Source: Chitinophagaceae bacterium UBA3961 (lineage in GTDB: Bacteria; Bacteroidota; Bacteroidia; Chitinophagales; Chitinophagaceae). Taken from it: 39,480 nt of DNA. Of the stretch, positions 24,098-31,821 are shown piece by piece. The notes under the pieces are model-generated. The model had not been told where the DNA came from. It saw only the letters and a program-made list of their open reading frames with translations, and made no database searches. The stretch is from the NCBI GenBank assembly GCA_002385265.1, contig DGDD01000263.1, positions 1-39,480 of the forward strand. The letters run 5' to 3'. The translations under genes and the position numbers were made by a program. Numbering within the stretch: the stretch's first letter is position 1; every line of letters begins with the position of its first letter.

Positions 24098-24490
24098 ATG
24101 AATTTTAAGATTAATTGGGATGCTTTGGGTATTTCTGCCTCTCTTGCCTGTGCTATACATTGTGCACTTTTGCCCCTGTTAATCAATAGTTTACCAATTT
24201 TAGGTGTTGAAATTATTCACAATACGAAGTTTGAATATTTCATGATTGGGTTGGCATTTGTAATTGGCGCCTATTCATTTTGGCATGGCTACAAAAAGCA
24301 CCACCATAGTTTGACCCCATTTTTGATCTTCTCGGCCGGTATGGCTTTTCTTGTTGCCAAACAAATATGGCATGAATATCAATTGATTCTGTTGATTCCG
24401 GCGGTTGTTTTGATCGTTTATGGTCATGTTTCGAACTACCGATCTTGCAGGGTTCACAATCATGCTCATGCCGACGATTGCGATCATTAG
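24098..24490 (+). CDS. MerC-domain membrane protein
   Basis: Integral membrane protein of 130 aa in the MerC family, known for mercuric ion uptake but widespread in Bacteroidota without mer genes. Four hydrophobic segments lie at about 12-32, 47-62, 72-88 and 92-108. The first contains the paired metal ligands C18 and C22 in SLACAIHCALLP. The cytoplasmic end is a Cys/His-rich tail (RSCRVHNHAHADDCDH) that should bind metal. The ATG at 24098 is used; the frame extends upstream only through the control region. Context with Fur and SCO1 points to zinc, copper or iron handling. Confidence 0.88.
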   Translation: MNFKINWDALGISASLACAIHCALLPLLINSLPILGVEIIHNTKFEYFMIGLAFVIGAYSFWHGYKKHHHSLTPFLIFSAGMAFLVAKQIWHEYQLILLIPAVVLIVYGHVSNYRSCRVHNHAHADDCDH

Positions 24491-24533
24491 CGAGTTTTCC
24501 CTATTTCAGAAACAGAATAGGCCTTGAATTTGT

Positions 24534-24541
24534 TATTTTTG
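24534..24541 (+). promoter_or_regulatory. Possible promoter box of the Nfu gene
   Basis: TATTTTTG is an exact TAnnTTTG match 20 nt before the ATG at 24562. No convincing -33 element is seen. Confidence 0.4.
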
Positions 24542-24561
24542 TTATCCAAATTGAGAGCGCT

Positions 24562-25158
24562 ATGATTAAAACAGGTAATCCCGTGATTAGCATTTATACA
24601 GAAATGACTCCAAACCCGGAAACAATGAAGTTTGTTGCCAACAAACTTTTGTATCCCGGTAAGAGCATTGATTTTCCGGATGTAGACGCAGCGAAGCCCT
24701 CGCCTTTAGCCACTGAATTGTTTGGCTTCCCCTTTATTAAGGCTGTTTTTATTGCCAGCAATTTCGTGACCCTTACTAAAAATTATGAAACGGAATGGAG
24801 TGATGTTATTCCTACCATCCGTCAGTTTTTGAAAGAATATTTAGAAGAAGGTAAGCCAGTAATCAACGAAGAGGAGTTGGCTACGCGCAAACAAGAGAGT
24901 TCTAATGAAGTTACCGCCGACGACGATGATGTGGTAAAGCGCATCAAAGAACTATTAGAGAATTACGTTAAACCAGCTGTAGAGATGGATGGTGGAGCCA
25001 TTCAATTTAAAAGCTATAGTGAAGGAGTCGTAAATCTGATGTTGCAAGGAAGTTGTTCCGGTTGTCCTTCCTCAATGATCACACTTAAAACAGGAATCGA
25101 AGGAATGATGAAGCGAATGATACCGGAAGTAAAAGAAGTAGTAGCAGAAGCTGAATAA
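24562..25158 (+). CDS. Nfu-type iron-sulfur cluster scaffold/carrier
   Basis: Cytoplasmic Fe-S carrier of 198 aa. The ATG at 24562 is preferred; the open frame runs back into merC but without homology. The N-terminal Nfu domain (about 8-95) has IYTEMTPNPETMKFVANK and FGFPFIKAVFIASNFVTLTK. The C-terminal NifU domain (about 122-195) has VEMDGGAIQFKSY and the cluster-binding CSGC (C165, C168). This two-domain form matches Nfu of Bacteroidota and mitochondria. It sits 71 bp after merC and ends before a strong shared terminator. Confidence 0.95.
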   Translation: MIKTGNPVISIYTEMTPNPETMKFVANKLLYPGKSIDFPDVDAAKPSPLATELFGFPFIKAVFIASNFVTLTKNYETEWSDVIPTIRQFLKEYLEEGKPVINEEELATRKQESSNEVTADDDDVVKRIKELLENYVKPAVEMDGGAIQFKSYSEGVVNLMLQGSCSGCPSSMITLKTGIEGMMKRMIPEVKEVVAEAE

Positions 25159-25164
25159 AAAATT

Positions 25165-25190
25165 AAATCCCGCAAATAGCGGGATTTTTT
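25165..25190. terminator. Bidirectional terminator between Nfu and S74 protein genes
   Basis: AAATCCCGC (25165-25173) pairs perfectly with GCGGGATTT (25179-25187) around AAATA, with T-runs on both strands. The minus-strand stop codon at 25189-25191 lies at the end of the T-run. Confidence 0.93.
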
Positions 25191-26820
25191 ATTGTTGGCC
25201 TTTTTTGTTTTCCTTTAGCTCAAGTTGCTTTTTCAATTCATCTACTTGTGCCTTTAATTCTTGGATGGCGTTGATTAACACAGGAACCAGTTCTGCATAA
25301 TTCATTCCAAGTTGACCTTTAGTGTCGTCTCCACTAACCACTTCGGGAACCAGTTTCTTTACCTCTTGAGCAATCAGTCCAATTTTGTGCTGTTGCGGTT
25401 GCTCAATCCAATCGTAAGATACAGGTCGCATCAACATCACTTCTTTCAATCCGTATGTTAAGGCATTTATGTTTTTCTTGAAACGAATATCAGAAGTTTG
25501 AATGGTTCCATTAACAGACCATACTTCCGTCCATCGCAAACCGGTTTTTCCAAGTGTGTAGGTATTATCCGCTCCCGGTACTATACCTTCGCTAGTAATT
25601 CGCGCACGCTCATTTGTTGTATTTGATCCATCGGTAAAAAATACTAAAGCCCTACCATTTGTTTCGTTTCCAATTACAAAGTCGGTTCCTGAAGCGCTGA
25701 GGTAAGCGGTATTGGCGCCCCCTTTTATACCCGAAGTATTGTTTGTAGAAGAATTGATGCCGGCCTTCAAAAAATTTGTGTTTCCGGAGGCGTTGTTTGC
25801 TGCTATTGAAAAAGTGCTGGTAGCTGAAAGGCCTCCATTTGTATTCTGCAGTTGAAAAATAAGAGCATCATTAATGCTCCCTTTTGCACCCATCACATTT
25901 TTTGAAGCAGTGTTTCCCGCATCTACTAAAAACTTTTCAGGATGGGTGGCATTAAATGTAGCGGTTCCTACGCCAACTCTTCCACTATGCATAACCGACA
26001 GTATGTTTGCATTAACATTTGCAGACCCATCATCAGAAACTGCTTGATAATTTACATACGCATCTGAACCACCATTGGCGGTATAATTGATTTTAAAAAG
26101 CTTTTGTGCAACCGGGTTGTCGGTATTCTCCAAATAAAAACCTGGTCCACCAAATCCATATCCTCCAACACCTGTAATGGTCACGCCATTAATATAAGAA
26201 GTTGAGATTCCGGACCCCTCGGTTCCCGACAAAATGTGAAACTCTGTTTTTGGAGAAGTATTTCCGAGGCCGATAAAGCCATCCTCAGCAATTCGCATCC
26301 GCTCAATGTTGTTGGTAATAAAAGGGAGCGGCTGATATGAGATCGTTCCAAGTAATTTGGTGCTCGAAATATTATTTCCGTCAAAATTCCAGGTGCTTCC
26401 GCCTGTTTGCGGAATAGATTGAGACCCAACTATCCAATTAGTTCCGTCACTAAACAACAAAGCTGATTCCTGTAACTGACTCAAAACAATCGATGCCACA
26501 CCGTCGATGTTTTCACCATTTCCGGTGGCAATGGTAAGCGAAGGGGTTACTCCGGCGGTGCTTGCATTTTTTATTCTATATGATCGACCACTACAAGTAG
26601 TGGCATCTGGTAACGTAATGGTGGTTGCTGTGGCTCCGGTGAATACAACGGCATGATCGTTTTGATCAAGCTGCGTATCTGCTGTAACCGTTCTTACACG
26701 TAATGATACTGAACCGCGAACATCGAGGGTTGAATTCGGAGTAGTTGTTCCAATACCAACTTGAGCCGACGCGGCGCCGGAGCCTAACATTAGGGCTAGA
26801 AAGATGATGCGGTTTTTCAT
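25189..26820 (-). CDS. Secreted tail-fibre-like protein with C-terminal S74 (endosialidase chaperone) domain
   Basis: Exported protein of 543 aa. A signal peptide (about 1-20, ending ASAQ) is followed by a GIGTTTPNSTLDVRG motif typical of fibre proteins, and by low-complexity beta-rich sequence. A module at about 281-408 is shared with the neighbouring S74 protein. The S74 intramolecular chaperone domain (about 440-543) has TSDIRFKKNI, with S443 and K448 at the spacing of the known Ser-Lys autocleavage dyad, then IGLIAQEV and MNYAELVPVLINAIQELK, and a coiled-coil tail. In phage fibres this domain trimerises the shaft and then cuts itself off. Here it probably builds a trimeric cell-surface fibre. 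No T9SS tail is present. Confidence 0.9.
   Translation of the reverse strand: MKNRIIFLALMLGSGAASAQVGIGTTTPNSTLDVRGSVSLRVRTVTADTQLDQNDHAVVFTGATATTITLPDATTCSGRSYRIKNASTAGVTPSLTIATGNGENIDGVASIVLSQLQESALLFSDGTNWIVGSQSIPQTGGSTWNFDGNNISSTKLLGTISYQPLPFITNNIERMRIAEDGFIGLGNTSPKTEFHILSGTEGSGISTSYINGVTITGVGGYGFGGPGFYLENTDNPVAQKLFKINYTANGGSDAYVNYQAVSDDGSANVNANILSVMHSGRVGVGTATFNATHPEKFLVDAGNTASKNVMGAKGSINDALIFQLQNTNGGLSATSTFSIAANNASGNTNFLKAGINSSTNNTSGIKGGANTAYLSASGTDFVIGNETNGRALVFFTDGSNTTNERARITSEGIVPGADNTYTLGKTGLRWTEVWSVNGTIQTSDIRFKKNINALTYGLKEVMLMRPVSYDWIEQPQQHKIGLIAQEVKKLVPEVVSGDDTKGQLGMNYAELVPVLINAIQELKAQVDELKKQLELKENKKGQQ
25597..25980 (-). repeat. Module shared with the neighbouring S74 gene
   Basis: Codons for residues about 281-408 of this S74 protein (VGVGTATFNATHPEKFLVDA ... 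ERARI) align with the two copies in the 654-residue S74 protein at 28722-29111 and 29358-29741. Confidence 0.75.
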
Positions 26821-26861
26821 AGTTTGTATTGTTGAAATACAACTTTGGATTTAAGGACCGA

Positions 26862-28283
26862 TCATCGAACCAATATTTGCTGAGTTAATTTGTGTTGAGC
26901 ATTTCTAATGTCCAGAACATACGAGCCTGGTACTACAGAAGATGATAAACTGATCGAACAAATTCCTCCGGCTTGGGTGGTGATCTTTCCCTTTTGAATC
27001 AATTGTCCATTTACAGAAAGCAACTGGTAATCATACGTTCCTTCGTATTTTCCGGTAGCAGCAATGTAAACAAATTGATGAGCCGGATTATTTACCAAAT
27101 AGAAATCGTCTGATTTGTTGCCACCCTGAATCAGTTCAATGGTTGAATACAATTCGTGACCGTCTGTATTCACACATTTGATTCGATACCAAGTGTTTCC
27201 GGTAAAAGCACGGGAATCTTGATAGTGAAAGTATCCTGACAACAGGGGTAATCCTTTTAACGTTCCAATTTTAGTAAAATTGCGCCCGTCTAAACTTCGT
27301 TCTATTTCAAAGCTGGCATCTGAGCTTACCCCACCCATTTTCCACTGAAGGAGGTTGTAAGAAGCTTGAGCTTTCGCGTTAAAATCAATAAAATAAAGAG
27401 GAGTGGCCCAGTTGATACTAGCAATGGCAAATTGTCCAAAACTTGAGGTACTGGTGCTTGAAATCGTCCCTTGTGTAGTAATGGTTCCGGAAGCGGTGCC
27501 GCCTCTGCTCGTCCATAAGCCGCCACTGTAATTTGCAACACGCATTTCCGACAATAGATAATCTGCAATGTTTACCTTGGGGTCGTCCCAGTTCAATGTT
27601 ACAACAGCTGCGCCTCCGCTAACCTGATTCAAATCCCAATATTCATTCGGATTAACGATTACCAAAGGAGCTGCAACATTGGTTGCATTGGGTGTAGGTT
27701 TATTGTATCTCGCGTTGAATTCAGAACTAGAAGCTAATGAACTAATGGCGATGTTTCGATAGTAGGTATTATCGCCTACGGGAAAAGTAAATGCAGTAGT
27801 ACCAATTTTCTTAACCCAACCTGAAACGTGGGCTGCATCCGATACACCTGAGTAAGACGAACCTGCCTCATATACCAAATAATTGGGAGTAACAGACGAG
27901 GCAATCAGCCCATCTGTAAATGTATGAGTCCCCGAAATACTCAAATTATTGTTCAAAGTAAACCCGGCTGCGTTATTTGTAACTAGGTTATAGGTTTTGA
28001 AGGTTTGCGTTCCATTAATTTGTTGTGCTGTAGTGCCAATTAAACGAAGGGTTCCCGTTCCGGCACTCATACCCACTTGAGCGTTGGATATATTTTGAGT
28101 GACATAAAAATCACCATTATTTGTAAAGGATGCACCACTGGCATTCGTAAAACCACCATTAACATACAGTGCTACAGCAGAGTTTGTAATATACATTGTA
28201 CCGGTATTGGTCAAATCGACCTGAGCCTGCACATAATGTACACACAACAATACTAGAGCAGTTATGATGCGTATCGTTTTCAT
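26862..28283 (-). CDS. T9SS sorting-domain surface protein between the two S74 genes
   Basis: Predicted secreted protein of 473 aa. A signal peptide (about 1-20, ending VQAQ) is followed by a beta-rich, Asn/Thr/Gly-rich region (about 22-300) with short repeated strands such as GGFTNASGASFTNNGDFYV, reminiscent of autotransporter or filament passengers. A fibronectin-like module (about 315-375, FEIERSLDGRNFTKIG and WYRIKCVN) and a type A T9SS sorting domain (about 395-473, LVNNPAHQF... ending ILVR) complete it. It lies 33 bp after one S74 gene and 41 bp before the other on the same strand, so all three are probably cotranscribed. Confidence 0.85.
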   Translation of the reverse strand: MKTIRIITALVLLCVHYVQAQVDLTNTGTMYITNSAVALYVNGGFTNASGASFTNNGDFYVTQNISNAQVGMSAGTGTLRLIGTTAQQINGTQTFKTYNLVTNNAAGFTLNNNLSISGTHTFTDGLIASSVTPNYLVYEAGSSYSGVSDAAHVSGWVKKIGTTAFTFPVGDNTYYRNIAISSLASSSEFNARYNKPTPNATNVAAPLVIVNPNEYWDLNQVSGGAAVVTLNWDDPKVNIADYLLSEMRVANYSGGLWTSRGGTASGTITTQGTISSTSTSSFGQFAIASINWATPLYFIDFNAKAQASYNLLQWKMGGVSSDASFEIERSLDGRNFTKIGTLKGLPLLSGYFHYQDSRAFTGNTWYRIKCVNTDGHELYSTIELIQGGNKSDDFYLVNNPAHQFVYIAATGKYEGTYDYQLLSVNGQLIQKGKITTQAGGICSISLSSSVVPGSYVLDIRNAQHKLTQQILVR

Positions 28284-28316
28284 AGACTGGATTTGGGTTA
28301 AGGATATGGAGCTGGA

Positions 28317-30281
28317 CTATTGACGAATCTGCTTTTTCACTTGCTCCAACTCTTTCTTTGTTTCATTCAATTCAGCCTTCAATTCTTTAATTGCATTGAT
28401 CAATACAGGCACTAGTTCCGCATAATTCATCCCTAAGTTTTCCTTTGTTGAATCTCCAACAACAACCTCAGGAACAATTGCCTGCACTTCTTGAGCAATT
28501 AAGCCAACCTTATTTGTACCGCTGTTATCTTTCCAATCATAACGAACCGGGCGCATTTTTAGTACCTCGCTCAATCCGTATTGAAGTGGCTGGATGTTCT
28601 TTTTAAGCCTGAAATCAGATGTTTGGATGGTTCCATTGGCCGCATAAACCACACTCCAGCGTTTGGCAGAGGTTCCATTAGAGATACTATTATCAGTACC
28701 GGGCTGTATGGTAGTACTTGTTATTCGTACTCTTTCATCGGTTGTTGCTGTACCACCCGTAAAGAAAACCAGATCTTTACCGTTTGTTGCATTTCCAATT
28801 ACGAGATCTTGACCGGTAGCATATAAATAGGCTGTATTTGTTCCACCAAGAATACCCGATGAGGAATACCCACTTCCGTTAATACCCATATCTATAAACT
28901 TATCAGTCTCACTTCCATTATTAGCCGTGGCAACAACATCAGAACTTGCTGCTGAACCACTACTAGTATTTTGGATATTCAATTGCAAATAGTTGTTGAT
29001 ACTACCCTTCCCGCTTATTACATTATAAGAGGTAGTGGTGCCTGCGTCAACTAGCAGTCTTTCAGGATAAGTACCATGAAAATTGGTAGAAGAAGAGCCG
29101 ATTGCTACATTACCGTCGTCAGTTAAAAACATGGTTCTTCTGTTGGTAGTGCCTGAGCCGGTATAAATGGCTAAATCACCTTCACCCCAAATCTCTGGCG
29201 CACCTGAAGTGTTTACACCGTAAAAGAATCCATCCCACGCTCCTGAACCGCTGGAACTATTAGTAATTTGCATCCAGTTACTCGATGCTGAAGCTTTATG
29301 AATATGGAGGAGGTAGTTGGGTGAAGTTATTCCTATTCCCACATCTCCATCATCCTTGATTCTCATCTTTTCATCGGAACTTGCCGTTCCGTTGGTAAAG
29401 AATAGTAAATCTTTTGAAGAGGTTGCATTACCGATAGCAAAGTTATTTCCGGTTGCATATAAGTAAGCCAAGTTTGCTCCGCCTAATACACCTGTAGAAG
29501 TGTTCCCACCTCCATTAATTCCTAGATTTACAAACTTGTCACTTTCACTACCGTTGTTAGCCGTAGCTACAACGTCCGAACTAGCTGCTGTTCCAGAACT
29601 TGTGTTTTGAATATTCAACTGTAAATAACTGTTGATAGATCCCTTACCACTAATTACGTTAAAAGAAGTAGTGGTTCCTGCATCAACTAATAATTTCTCA
29701 GGATAGGTTGCATTGAAGCTACTTGTTCCAATGGCAACATTCCCCGTTTTACTGATACGAACTCGTTCTGTATTGTTGGTAATTATAGGAAGGTCGTAGT
29801 TGCTGGTTGTACCCAACTTCTTTTCCGATGTAACGTTATTACCACCTTGGATCCACGAAGTACCGGCTGTATTGCCAGGCAAGGTTTCTGAAACAACATA
29901 CCAAACTGATCCGGTACTAAACAATCGAAGGGCCTCATGTTGTTCGTCTATCACCCATGTCGTTAATCCATCGATGGTTTGGGAAGAAGTAGTGGCAATG
30001 GTTAAATCAGAGCCATTTGAACTTTCGTTTTTAATCCAATAGAAACGACCTGCACAAGCAGTTGCATCGGGCAAGGTTAAGGTTGCCGCACTCGTTCCTG
30101 TGAATGCCAGTGTATTATCTGTTGTAGCAATAGAGGTGGAAGTAGTAAAAGATCGGTAGTTATAGGCGATCGTCCCTCTCACATCTAAATAAGAGTGTGG
30201 ACTGGTTGTTCCAATTCCAATCTGAGCCATAGATTGTTGAACTGAAATTGCAAATAAAAGGATGGATGCAAGTTTTTTCAT
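28317..30281 (-). CDS. Secreted tail-fibre-like S74 protein with internal duplication
   Basis: Exported protein of 654 aa, first of the three-gene fibre cluster. It has a signal peptide (about 1-20, ending SMAQ), the GIGTTSPHSYLDVRG motif, a first module (about 181-308), a linker with a third GIG motif, a second module (about 391-520) nearly identical to the first, and the S74 chaperone domain (about 550-654). The chaperone has TSDFRLKKNI with S555 and K560 in dyad spacing, and a coiled-coil end. N- and C-terminal parts closely match the 543-residue S74 protein, so the two are paralogues. A phage origin of the domain is established; a surface fibre role here is inference. Confidence 0.9.
   Translation of the reverse strand: MKKLASILLFAISVQQSMAQIGIGTTSPHSYLDVRGTIAYNYRSFTTSTSIATTDNTLAFTGTSAATLTLPDATACAGRFYWIKNESSNGSDLTIATTSSQTIDGLTTWVIDEQHEALRLFSTGSVWYVVSETLPGNTAGTSWIQGGNNVTSEKKLGTTSNYDLPIITNNTERVRISKTGNVAIGTSSFNATYPEKLLVDAGTTTSFNVISGKGSINSYLQLNIQNTSSGTAASSDVVATANNGSESDKFVNLGINGGGNTSTGVLGGANLAYLYATGNNFAIGNATSSKDLLFFTNGTASSDEKMRIKDDGDVGIGITSPNYLLHIHKASASSNWMQITNSSSGSGAWDGFFYGVNTSGAPEIWGEGDLAIYTGSGTTNRRTMFLTDDGNVAIGSSSTNFHGTYPERLLVDAGTTTSYNVISGKGSINNYLQLNIQNTSSGSAASSDVVATANNGSETDKFIDMGINGSGYSSSGILGGTNTAYLYATGQDLVIGNATNGKDLVFFTGGTATTDERVRITSTTIQPGTDNSISNGTSAKRWSVVYAANGTIQTSDFRLKKNIQPLQYGLSEVLKMRPVRYDWKDNSGTNKVGLIAQEVQAIVPEVVVGDSTKENLGMNYAELVPVLINAIKELKAELNETKKELEQVKKQIRQ
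28722..29111 (-). repeat. Second copy of the internal S74-protein module
   Basis: Residues about 391-520. The copy shares LLVDAGTTTSYNVISGKGSI and LQLNIQNTSSGSAASSDVVA with copy one, with only scattered changes, and lies about 210 residues downstream of it. Confidence 0.85.
29358..29741 (-). repeat. First copy of the internal S74-protein module
   Basis: Residues about 181-308, beginning NVAIGTSSFNATYPEKLLVD and ending DEKMRI, duplicated at 28722-29111. Confidence 0.85.
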
Positions 30282-30436
30282 AGTAACGAAAGATTAATAT
30301 TGGATATACATGAAACGAAATAATAATGCCATCATTTCAGATAGGTACATCTATTCAAACATAACTAGTGTATGCTTTAGCGTTAACTAAGTGCTTTACT
30401 TTACGAATCGCAACTTTACTAGTAGCTTCTACTACA

Positions 30437-31036
30437 CTATTTTTTCTCCCAAATTATCCCTAGTACATAAAATCGGTTGGTTTGATAACGATTAAATGCA
30501 TAAAAAGGAATGGTGACAGATTTGATATTAATTCCAAACATGATCCCGGGCTCGTTCAAATATTCGCCTGAATACAATCGAGTATTCTGCATCGTTAATC
30601 CGGCGTAAAACCATTTGTTGATATTGATGCCCGCTTCAGACCAATTGAAGAAAAATGATGAATATTCAAGCGATTTTGATTTTGTGGATTGTGTTTGATT
30701 GCTAATAAAGAACCGCTCGTTTTCAAAACTAGAATTCAATCCGAACGTGTAGCCTTTGAAACTGCCAAATGAAATTCCGGCAAGAGGAGTGAGTCCTATT
30801 TCAAAATCAGATCCAAAAACAAATTTCTTACCGGCTAGAAAAGTGAATGTATTGTCTTCATCGTAATTATACCTCGCTTCTCCATACCAACCTTTTTTCG
30901 ATTGAAGATGAATAACAGGGACCACTGCGGCGCCTGAGCTCTGGCCTAAATAGTGGTATTGCTCTATACCCAATTGTGCAAACAAGGATGTAGAAGCAAG
31001 GGTTAGGATTACAAGTATCGAACAAAGTCGAATCAT
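30437..31036 (-). CDS. Hypothetical secreted protein, probable beta-barrel
   Basis: Unrecognised protein of 199 aa. A signal peptide (about 1-20, ending LFAQ) is followed by alternating polar/hydrophobic strands rich in aromatic residues (WYGEARYNY, FTFLAGKKFVFG, WFYAGLTMQN, FYVLGIIWEKK), a pattern of small outer-membrane barrels. It begins 2 bp after the stop of the unknown two-helix protein, so the pair is coupled. A TAGTAG/CTACTA stem follows just downstream of its stop. The 155-bp gap to the S74 gene holds no clear promoter, so cotranscription with the fibre cluster is possible but unproven. Confidence 0.75.
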   Translation of the reverse strand: MIRLCSILVILTLASTSLFAQLGIEQYHYLGQSSGAAVVPVIHLQSKKGWYGEARYNYDEDNTFTFLAGKKFVFGSDFEIGLTPLAGISFGSFKGYTFGLNSSFENERFFISNQTQSTKSKSLEYSSFFFNWSEAGININKWFYAGLTMQNTRLYSGEYLNEPGIMFGINIKSVTIPFYAFNRYQTNRFYVLGIIWEKK

Positions 31037-31038
31037 AA

Positions 31039-31617
31039 TTATGCTGCTGACTCCACGGCCATCTTCTTCACATTGTCTATAACCAATATTTCAGCATTGG
31101 TAAGTTTATCAAGTATTAAGATATCCTTTAAGTAGGGATTCCATTGAAACACGAGCTTATCAAACGGACGCCATAATGTTACCCAGCTGAAAACATCCAA
31201 ACTGTTTGTTACTGCGCTCATAAATCCATGAGGAGCTCCCTCGGGAAGTACGCTGGGCAAAATCCAATGACAGAGAATTCCAACCGCCAATGCAAACACC
31301 AATAGAATTACCGAGCGCTTTTTAAATCGTTTGAACTCGGCCTCTTTCAATGTTTTACGAATGGAAAAATGGCGTCGAATGGCGTGAATCAACGGCTCAA
31401 TGTATTGTTTGTCGTTTTCACTATTGCAAGTAAACTTGTATTGAATAGTAGTGTATCGCTTCGCGGCAATGATGTAGTTCAAAATGTAGTTCTCGAATTC
31501 GTAGCTCAATTGCCTTCTGTAAAATGGAGCAGGATCGTGCTGATTGAAGTACTGGTCAATCGTCTCCTCGTTTACGGATAAATAGATGTTTATATGCTTA
31601 AACAGCGGGTTACTCAT
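31039..31617 (-). CDS. Hypothetical membrane protein with N-terminal cytoplasmic domain
   Basis: Unrecognised protein of 192 aa. The ATG at 31617 (MSNPLFKHINIYLSVNEETI) is preferred; a 31-codon extension to 31710 is out of character and lacks an obvious start signal. The first 95 residues are soluble and charged. A hydrophobic helix lies at about 102-121 and a weaker one near 135-155, followed by a C-terminal soluble part (NPYLKDILILDKLTNAEILVIDNVKK). It is directly upstream of the putative barrel gene. The upstream stretch 31618-31769 shows nothing I can name. Confidence 0.65.
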   Translation of the reverse strand: MSNPLFKHINIYLSVNEETIDQYFNQHDPAPFYRRQLSYEFENYILNYIIAAKRYTTIQYKFTCNSENDKQYIEPLIHAIRRHFSIRKTLKEAEFKRFKKRSVILLVFALAVGILCHWILPSVLPEGAPHGFMSAVTNSLDVFSWVTLWRPFDKLVFQWNPYLKDILILDKLTNAEILVIDNVKKMAVESAA

Positions 31618-31769
31618 ACATAGGGGATTGAATCCTCCGGCCAGTGCCGGTAGGTGACAAAACGATCCCAAGCAAAGTCTATGATATAAAGAGAACTCTT
31701 TGTTAAGCAACTAAAAGTAAACACTCATAAACCTAGAAATATCCACTTATTCGTTTTCGTTGGTAAAAC

Positions 31770-31802
31770 AAAACACCCAAGCCGAATTGACTTGGGTGTT
31801 TT
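31770..31802 (-). terminator. Terminator of the DegT aminotransferase operon
   Basis: AAAACACCCAAG (31770-31781) pairs perfectly with CTTGGGTGTTTT (31791-31802) around a 9-nt loop. On the minus strand it is followed by GTTTT, 19 bp past the DegT stop. Confidence 0.9.
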
Positions 31803-31821
31803 AAATATGTATTTGTATCAA

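Noticed and set aside
24098..24490. Mercury resistance operon
   Set aside because: Only a MerC-domain protein is present. There is no merA, merP or merR-type gene, and MerC homologues are common in Bacteroidota near Fur genes.
25189..30281. Prophage remnant, suggested by tail-fibre and endosialidase chaperone domains
   Set aside because: Both S74 proteins have signal peptides, they bracket a T9SS protein, and no capsid, portal, integrase or lysis genes or attachment repeats were seen.
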